The position numbers and the translations under genes were made by a program. A model generated the notes under the pieces. That model was given only the letters and a program-made list of their open reading frames with translations, was not told the origin of the DNA and ran no database searches. This document shows, piece by piece, positions 14,844 through 19,219 of a DNA stretch of 19,219 bases; the first letter of the stretch is position 1, and the number at the start of each line of letters is the position of its first letter. Source of the stretch: PALSA-505 sp035308365 (GTDB lineage Bacteria > Actinomycetota > Actinomycetes > Streptosporangiales > Streptosporangiaceae); contig DATGGU010000140.1 of the NCBI GenBank assembly GCA_035308365.1, positions 1 to 19,219 of the forward strand, read 5' to 3'.

Positions 14844-15865
14844 CGCATGCGCCGCGCGTTCCGGGCTGGCTGCGCCTGGGCGGCATGCACGCCGCCAGTC
14901 TCTGCGTCGCGCGGTTGCGGGCTGCCGGCTGCCTGCCCGGTCAGGGCCAGGAAGGCTTCTTCCAGCGTCGGCCGGCGCAGCGCCAGCGCGCTGATAGTCA
15001 GCCCGGCTGCGGCCAGCCGCCCGGCTACGGCGGGAAGGACCGCCGCGCCGTCGGCCACAGGCAGGACGACCCGGCCCGCTGCCTCATCGACGGCCGGTTC
15101 TGCCGAGCCCAGCCCGCCCAGTGCACCCGCGAGGCGGCGGGTGTCCTGGCCCGGCCTGGCTCGCAGATCCAGGCGGTCTCCCCCCGCTCTGGCTCTGAGC
15201 TGATCGGGCGTGCCGGTGGCGACGACCTGGCCGTGGTCGATAATGACGATCGTGGCGGCGAGTCGTTCGGCCTCCTCGATGTACTGGGTGGTCAGCAGCA
15301 GGCTGGCTCCCTCTGCGGTCAGATCCCCGAGCACCTGCCACAACGCCAGCCGGCCGCCAGGATCCAGGCCAGTGGTCGGCTCATCGAGGAACAGGACCGG
15401 CGGCGCGGCCAGCAGGCTGGCGGCGACATCCAGCCGGCGCCGCATGCCCCCGGAATAGGTGCGCACCAGCCGGCCGGCCACGCTAGCCAGGCCGAGCTGG
15501 CCGGTCAGCTCCCCGGCACGGCGGCGCGCGATGCGGCCGGGCAGGCCGTAAAGCCGGCCGATCATGACCAGGTTCTCCGCTCCGGTCAGGAACGGGTCCA
15601 CGGCCGCGTACTGCCCGGACAGGCCGATCCGCCGCCGCACCGCCCGCGGCTGCCCGGTCACGTCGAACCCGGCGACCCGCGCGCGGCCGCGGTCGGGCTT
15701 GAGCAGGGTGGCCAGGATGCGCACCAGGGTCGTCTTCCCCGCGCCGTTCGGGCCCAGCAGGCCCAGCACGCTGCGCGCCGGCAGCTCCAGGTCAACGCCG
15801 TCCAGCGCAACCACCGGCCCGAACCGCTTGCCAAGCCCCTCGGCCACGACCGCCGCGTCCGTCAT
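14840..15865 (-). CDS. DrrA-type ABC exporter ATPase
   Basis: A 341-residue cytoplasmic ATPase. Walker A GPNGAGKTT (38-46), Q-loop glutamine at 85, signature YSGGM (137-141) and Walker B VLFLDEP (157-163) are present. The switch position reads LLTTQYIEEAERLA with Gln instead of His, as is usual in DrrA-type drug exporters. The C-terminal 110 residues are the DrrA-specific extension (LRRPTLEEAFLALTG). ATG 15865 is preceded by GGAGG six bases upstream. It is coupled to the permease gene and divergent from padR, with two operator-like repeats in the intergenic region, so PadR probably represses it. Confidence 0.93.
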   Translation of the reverse strand: MTDAAVVAEGLGKRFGPVVALDGVDLELPARSVLGLLGPNGAGKTTLVRILATLLKPDRGRARVAGFDVTGQPRAVRRRIGLSGQYAAVDPFLTGAENLVMIGRLYGLPGRIARRRAGELTGQLGLASVAGRLVRTYSGGMRRRLDVAASLLAAPPVLFLDEPTTGLDPGGRLALWQVLGDLTAEGASLLLTTQYIEEAERLAATIVIIDHGQVVATGTPDQLRARAGGDRLDLRARPGQDTRRLAGALGGLGSAEPAVDEAAGRVVLPVADGAAVLPAVAGRLAAAGLTISALALRRPTLEEAFLALTGQAAGSPQPRDAETGGVHAAQAQPARNARRMR

Positions 15866-15901
15866 CGCCTGCCTCCAGCCGGCTACCCTGTCCGCCCCAG
15901 C

Positions 15902-15945
15902 TAGGTAGGATAACTACCTATGGCACTGAGGGTAGCATACCTACC
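15902..15945. promoter_or_regulatory. Double PadR operator
   Basis: Two copies of GGTAG-N5-CTACC lie 27 bp apart centre to centre. Site 1 is extended to TAGGTAG-GATAA-CTACCTA (15902-15920); site 2 is GGTAG-CATAC-CTACC (15931-15945). They fill the space between drrA and the padR start and are AT-rich relative to the surroundings. Their position and symmetry fit a dimeric PadR repressor acting on both divergent units. Binding is inferred from position and symmetry. Confidence 0.8.
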
Positions 15946-15946
15946 T

Positions 15947-16279
15947 ATGAGGGCGGACGCGCAAGCGCTCAAGGGCCACCTGGACACGCTGCTGCTGGCG
16001 AGCCTGGAGACCGGGCCCCGGCACGGGTACGCGGTCAGGGAGGCGCTGCGGCAACGCGGCGGCGCCCGGTTCGACCTGCCGACCGGGACCATCTACCCCG
16101 CTCTGCGGCGACTGGAGGCGGCGGGGCTGGTCAAGGGCACCTGGGCCGAGCCTGACGGGCAGCGCCGCCGCCGCATCTACGAGCTCACCCCAGCCGGGCG
16201 GCGGCGCCTGGCCGGTGACCGGGTGGCCTGGCGGGACTTCGCGTCCGTGGTCACCGCCATCCTGGAGCCAGCGCCATGA
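15947..16279 (+). CDS. PadR-family transcriptional repressor
   Basis: A 110-residue winged-helix regulator. LKGHLDTLLLASLETGPRHG, YAVREALRQRGG, FDLPTGTIYPALRRLEAAGL and RRRIYELTPAGRRRL are the complete PadR signature, including the recognition helix TIYPALRRLE and the wing. ATG 15947 starts the family-typical MRADAQALKGHL; the in-frame ATG at 15920 would lie within the first operator copy and adds nine untypical residues. No clear Shine-Dalgarno precedes it, so a very short or leaderless transcript is possible. Its stop overlaps the next start (ATGA). It probably represses itself and drrAB. Confidence 0.9.
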   Translation: MRADAQALKGHLDTLLLASLETGPRHGYAVREALRQRGGARFDLPTGTIYPALRRLEAAGLVKGTWAEPDGQRRRRIYELTPAGRRRLAGDRVAWRDFASVVTAILEPAP

Positions 16280-16848
16280 CAAGCCCGCTGATCACCGGCT
16301 ACGTGACCGGCCTGCACCAGAAACTTCCCGCCGCCATCGCCGATGAGGCCGCCGACGGCCTGGCCGAGGCCTACCAGCATCACCTCGCCGCTGGAGCGGG
16401 CGACCAGCAAGCCGCGCGCGCTGCGCTGGCGGAGTTCGGGGACCTGGCTACCGTCGTGGGCGAGTTCACCCGCCAGGCACCGGGCCGGCGCGCCGCCCGG
16501 CTGCTGCTGGCGACGGGCCCGGTCGCAGGCTGCTGCTGGGCCGCCGCGCTGATCAGCAGCCGCCCATGGAACTGGCCGGTACCCGACGCTGCCCGGGTTA
16601 CATTCGGCGCGGTCCTGCTGCTGGCGGTGCTGGCGCTGCTCGTCGCCGCGACCGCCCGGCGCAGCTACCAGCGGACCAGGCTCGCCATGCTTGCCAGCCC
16701 GGTCATCATCGCCCTGGACGCATCGGCCGTCGCCTGCGTCCTGGCCGCAGCACCCACCCTGAGCGAGGCGCTCGTCATCGCCATGGCCTTCAGCCTCATC
16801 CGGATCGCGTTCACCACCCGGACCCTGCGCCGCCTCGCCGCCCGCTAG
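16276..16848 (+). CDS. HAAS-type membrane protein, PadR partner
   Basis: A 190-residue protein translated in overlap with padR. Residues 1-75 form a soluble helical domain (VTGLHQKLPAAIADEAADGL, HHLAAGAGDQQAARAALAEF, GDLATVVGEFTRQ) matching the HAAS domain that accompanies PadR regulators. About residues 75-180 contain four hydrophobic segments: LLLATGPVAGCCWAAALI, VTFGAVLLLAVLALLVAAT, LAMLASPVIIALDASAVACV and ALVIAMAFSLIRIAF. In this pairing the membrane protein is thought to sense a signal and influence PadR. The role is inferred from the arrangement. Confidence 0.8.
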   Translation: MTSPLITGYVTGLHQKLPAAIADEAADGLAEAYQHHLAAGAGDQQAARAALAEFGDLATVVGEFTRQAPGRRAARLLLATGPVAGCCWAAALISSRPWNWPVPDAARVTFGAVLLLAVLALLVAATARRSYQRTRLAMLASPVIIALDASAVACVLAAAPTLSEALVIAMAFSLIRIAFTTRTLRRLAAR

Positions 16849-16880
16849 GACACGGCCAGGCCGGCAGAATCGCCCACCAA

Positions 16881-16912
16881 TCACCTGCACATCCGGTCAC
16901 CTGCACATCCGG
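16881..16912 (+). repeat. 16-bp tandem duplication
   Basis: The 16-mer TCACCTGCACATCCGG occurs twice back to back (16881-16896 and 16897-16912), 32 bp after the HAAS gene stop. It is a recent-looking slippage duplication in non-coding DNA. Confidence 0.9.
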
Positions 16913-17132
16913 CACGCTCTCAGAAAACCGCGCCCGATACGCCCGGACTGCTCCTCCGCGGGCCCGCGAACCGCCCCGATCGCCCCGGCACTGGCAAACT
17001 CAGCCGGCTGTGTTTGCTCGTCGTTTGCCCGGCTGCCCCGGCACGGCCCGTCAGAGCCCGGCACATGACGTACGGCAATTCGCGGTGACGTGCACGAACA
17101 GGCAGCGCGTGATAGCTTCCGGTACGGCCAGG

Positions 17133-17148
17133 CCCGCTGCGAAGCGGG
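17133..17148 (+). repeat. Hairpin with GCGA tetraloop
   Basis: CCCGCT and AGCGGG pair perfectly around a GCGA loop, a stable GNRA-type tetraloop. The following bases (TTCATGTCCGTT) are not a real T-run, so it is a candidate RNA structure or weak terminator only. Confidence 0.4.
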
Positions 17149-17207
17149 TTCATGTCCGTTCGTTATGCAGGCCGGTCCCGGTGGGCTGACTGGTGTCGGG
17201 GATGCGC

Positions 17208-17224
17208 CAGAACGGGCCGTTCTG
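17208..17224. promoter_or_regulatory. Perfect 8-bp dyad
   Basis: CAGAACGG and CCGTTCTG are exact inverted repeats around a single G. A loop of one base excludes a hairpin, so a DNA-bound dimeric protein is the natural explanation. It lies about 390 bp before the CDF gene and no regulator gene is adjacent. Function unknown. Confidence 0.4.
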
Positions 17225-17611
17225 CGTGCCCGAAGGCGTCATTGGCTCTGGCCAGCCGGGTCGGCCCAGCGTCTCAGGTGGAGCGCGCGGCCGGGACCGC
17301 GGCCACGGGGGGATGGCCGGTGAACGGGGCGCTGGTCTGTCCGCCCCACCCACGGGTCAGGCCCTTGGCACCGCCGGGCCGCGGCGGGATCCTGGCATCG
17401 AGCAGGCCCGGCCCCTGGCCAGGTGCCGGGCGGCGGCCATCGTTAGCGGAGTCGCGGGGGTGGCCCCAACAAGAGCAGCCAAGTTTTCGCAGCGCATGAG
17501 TCCGCTCGTACGCTGCAATACCGGAGTACGGAGTCCGCGAGTCTTTCGCAGCCGCGTCAAGGTGGTTGTTGTTGATGTGCTGCAAGCGGATTCTTCGCGC
17601 ATCCTGGGGTT

Positions 17612-18655
17612 GTGAGCGATCAGCAGACTGGCCACGGCGGCCCGGATCACACCCACGGCCATGCTCATGCCAGCAGGCCAGGAGCAATCGGACGGCTTCG
17701 GCATGTGCTGCGCCCGCATTCCCACGATGCCACCGGCAAGGTGGATGCGGCGATGGAGGCCAGCGCCGAGGGCATCCGGGCGGTGTGGATCTCACTTGCC
17801 GTGCTCGGTGGCACCGCGCTCCTCCAGGCAGCCGTGGTGGGCATCTCGGGCTCGGTTGCGTTGCTGGGCGACACGCTGCATAACGCCGCGGACGCGCTGA
17901 CCGCGGTGCCGCTGGGTATCGCGTTCGTGATGGGCAGGCGGCCGCCCAACCGCCGCTACACCTACGGCTACGGGCGGGCGGAGGACCTGGCTGGGATTGT
18001 GATCGTCGTGTTCATTGCGGCGTCCTCGGCGGTGGCCGCCTATGAGGCGGTCACCCGGCTGGCGCACCCGCGTCCAGTGTCGAATCTGATCGCGGTCGCG
18101 GTGGCGGCGGTGATCGGGTTTACCGGCAACGAGGTGGTCGCCCGGTACCGGATCCGGGTCGGGCGCAAGATCGGCTCGGCGGCGCTGGTCGCCGACGGGC
18201 TGCATGCCCGCACCGACGGGTTCACCTCACTGGCGGTCCTGCTGGGCGTGGGGGGTGTGGCAATCGGCTGGGACTGGGCCGATCCGGTCGTTGGCCTGCT
18301 GATCACGGTGGCGATCCTGGCCGTGCTCCGGCAGGCGGCCCGCGAGATCTACCGGCGGCTGATGGATGCGGTTGATCCCGCTCTGGTTGATCAGGTTGAG
18401 CAGACGTTGCACGCGACGCCGGGGGTGCTGGGCGTCGGCCAGATCCGGCTGCGCTGGATCGGGCACCGTCTGCGCGCCGAATGCGAGGTGATCGTCGACG
18501 CCGCTGCCAGTGCGGTCCAGGCTCACCAGGTCGCGGTCAGCGCCGAGCACAATCTCCTGCATGCGCTGCCGCGGCTGGCCGCCGTGCTGGTGCACGCCGA
18601 CCCGCAGCCCCAGCAGGGCGATGATCACCACGCGGTGCTGGCGTCACACCGGTGA
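17612..18655 (+). CDS. CDF-family divalent cation exporter
   Basis: A 347-residue inner-membrane Zn/Co-type exporter. The N-terminus is His-rich (HGGPDHTHGHAHASR), a common metal-handling tail. Six membrane helices follow. The transport-site motifs are present: DTLHNAADAL in helix 2 and DGLHARTDGF in helix 5, each giving the H-x3-D pair (together with the Asp before) that binds zinc. YTYGYGRAEDLAG is the family loop between helices 2 and 3. The cytoplasmic C-terminal domain begins near residue 245 (DPALVDQVEQTLHATPGVLG) and ends His/Asp-rich. The start is GTG 17612 with a weak GGGG upstream. It appears monocistronic. No adjacent ArsR/CzrA-type regulator was found. Confidence 0.92.
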   Translation: MSDQQTGHGGPDHTHGHAHASRPGAIGRLRHVLRPHSHDATGKVDAAMEASAEGIRAVWISLAVLGGTALLQAAVVGISGSVALLGDTLHNAADALTAVPLGIAFVMGRRPPNRRYTYGYGRAEDLAGIVIVVFIAASSAVAAYEAVTRLAHPRPVSNLIAVAVAAVIGFTGNEVVARYRIRVGRKIGSAALVADGLHARTDGFTSLAVLLGVGGVAIGWDWADPVVGLLITVAILAVLRQAAREIYRRLMDAVDPALVDQVEQTLHATPGVLGVGQIRLRWIGHRLRAECEVIVDAAASAVQAHQVAVSAEHNLLHALPRLAAVLVHADPQPQQGDDHHAVLASHR

Positions 18656-18700
18656 GAACGCACGCCATGCGGCGGGGAGAACGTGGCAGTGTGTGCCGCG

Positions 18701-18718
18701 CAGGGAACATGTGCCCTG
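18701..18718. promoter_or_regulatory. 18-bp near-perfect palindrome
   Basis: CAGGGAACATGTGCCCTG is symmetrical except for one base pair. It lies 45 bp after the CDF gene and just before the truncated GH65 gene. It may be an operator left from the lost start of that gene; with no loop it is not a good terminator. Confidence 0.4.
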
Positions 18719-18757
18719 ACCGGCGTCGCTTGCTCCTGGCTCGCTAGGTTTCGGTAG

Positions 18758-19219
18758 ACGGCCAGGCCGCCGCCGCGCCGGACCGCCGCCTACCTGGAGG
18801 CCGCCGCCCGTCTGGGGGCCGGCCCGGGACGCACCGCCGTGGTCGGGGACGCGCTCGCCGGAGTCCTGGCCGGGCGGCGGGGCGGCTCCAGGCTGGTGAT
18901 CGGCGCCGGCCGCCGCGGCGATCCCGCCGCGCTGCACGCCGCCGGCACCGATCTGGTCATCGGTGGCCTCGGCGACCTGGCCGTCACGGGACCGGGGCCG
19001 CTGGCCGACGGCTGGCACCTCACCTACCGGCCCGCCAGCCAGGCCGGTGAGAGGGTGCGGGAGACGCTGTGCACGCTCGGGAACGGCTACCTGGCCGCCC
19101 GGGGGGCCGCCAGCGAGGCGGCCGATGACGGCACGCACTACCCCGGCACCTATCTCGCCGGCGTGTACAACCGGCTGCGGACCGACATCGAGGGCCGGCC
19201 GGTCGAGCACGAGAGCATC
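18758..19219 (+). pseudogene. HAD/GH65 sugar phosphorylase, 5'-truncated and cut by window end
   Basis: After a TAG at 18755-18757 the frame stays open to the window edge with no nearby start codon. It reads AAYLEAAARLGAGPGRTAVV then DALAGVLAGRRGG, the C-terminal part of a beta-phosphoglucomutase-like HAD domain. It continues into WHLTYRPASQAGERVRETLC, TLGNGYLAARGAAS and THYPGTYLAGVYNRL, the N-terminal domain of GH65 kojibiose/trehalose/maltose-type phosphorylases. Actinobacteria often carry these two as one fused protein. Here the HAD part lacks its catalytic DxD and cap region; it begins abruptly near the family's KPAPD motif. A start at GTG 18839 could still give a protein with an intact GH65 part. 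The remaining GH65 sequence lies beyond the window. Confidence 0.75.

Larger units (their letters stand above)
16849..17611. other. Long intergenic stretch, 763 bp
   Basis: No gene is supported. Open frames here lack ribosome binding sites and family-like sequence. It holds a 16-bp tandem repeat (16881-16912), a GNRA-type hairpin (17133-17148), a perfect 8-bp dyad (17208-17224) and the promoter region of the CDF gene (about 17480-17611). No sure insertion-sequence remnant was identified. Confidence 0.5.

Noticed and set aside
17133..17150. tRNA-like GCGGGTTC segment
   Set aside because: No cloverleaf can be drawn around it; only a simple hairpin is present.

Overview
The DNA is high-GC (about 70% by eye) with strongly G/C-ending codons, frequent GTG starts, ATGA/GTGA stop-start overlaps and Sec or lipoprotein signals rich in alanine. 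Together with the families present (DrrAB exporter, PadR plus HAAS pair, DHA2 transporter with TetR, TPR-rich AAA regulator) this points to a soil-type filamentous actinomycete (Actinomycetota); the genus cannot be told from the sequence. No rRNA, tRNA or CRISPR array was seen. The window reads as an accessory chromosomal region: intact small operons separated by gene fragments and transposase remnants.

Layout. 1-400: an integrase-type transposase fragment (minus) abuts the C-terminal end of a beta-helix-like gene (plus). 415-885: a lipoprotein (minus). 1152-2792: a large secreted protein (plus). 2890-3141: the tail of an IS630-type transposase. 3348-6755: a cupin and a DHA2-type exporter (minus), the exporter divergent from a TetR regulator (plus) across a clear 11-bp inverted-repeat operator; the exporter carries an unusual C-terminal four-helix extension. 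6752-7700: a graveyard of three broken genes (methyltransferase-like fragment, glyoxalase/VOC pseudogene with two lesions, MOSC-domain head). 7853-11204: a large AAA/TPR ATPase followed by a class I SAM methyltransferase (minus). 11309-12798: a nucleotide-metabolism group made of a nucleoside deoxyribosyltransferase-like protein and a thymidylate-kinase-like protein (coupled, plus), with a MazG-type pyrophosphohydrolase convergent and only 3 bp away. 13387-14050: a frameshifted gene of unknown function behind drrB. 14034-16848: a DrrA/DrrB ABC exporter (minus) divergent from padR and a HAAS-type membrane protein (plus), with two GGTAG-N5-CTACC operators between them. 17612-18655: a CDF cation exporter. 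18758-19219: a truncated HAD/GH65 sugar phosphorylase gene running off the window.

How the genes work together. Two self-contained drug- or stress-responsive export modules are visible: TetR with the MFS exporter and a cupin, and PadR/HAAS with DrrAB. Each has an operator that can be read directly from the sequence. The most open-ended locus is 7853-12798, where an AAA-TPR signalling ATPase without a visible DNA-binding domain lies next to a methyltransferase and divergent from three nucleotide-handling enzymes. This could be a nucleotide-salvage or phage-derived cassette, or an unrecognised stress or defence module; the sequence alone does not decide.
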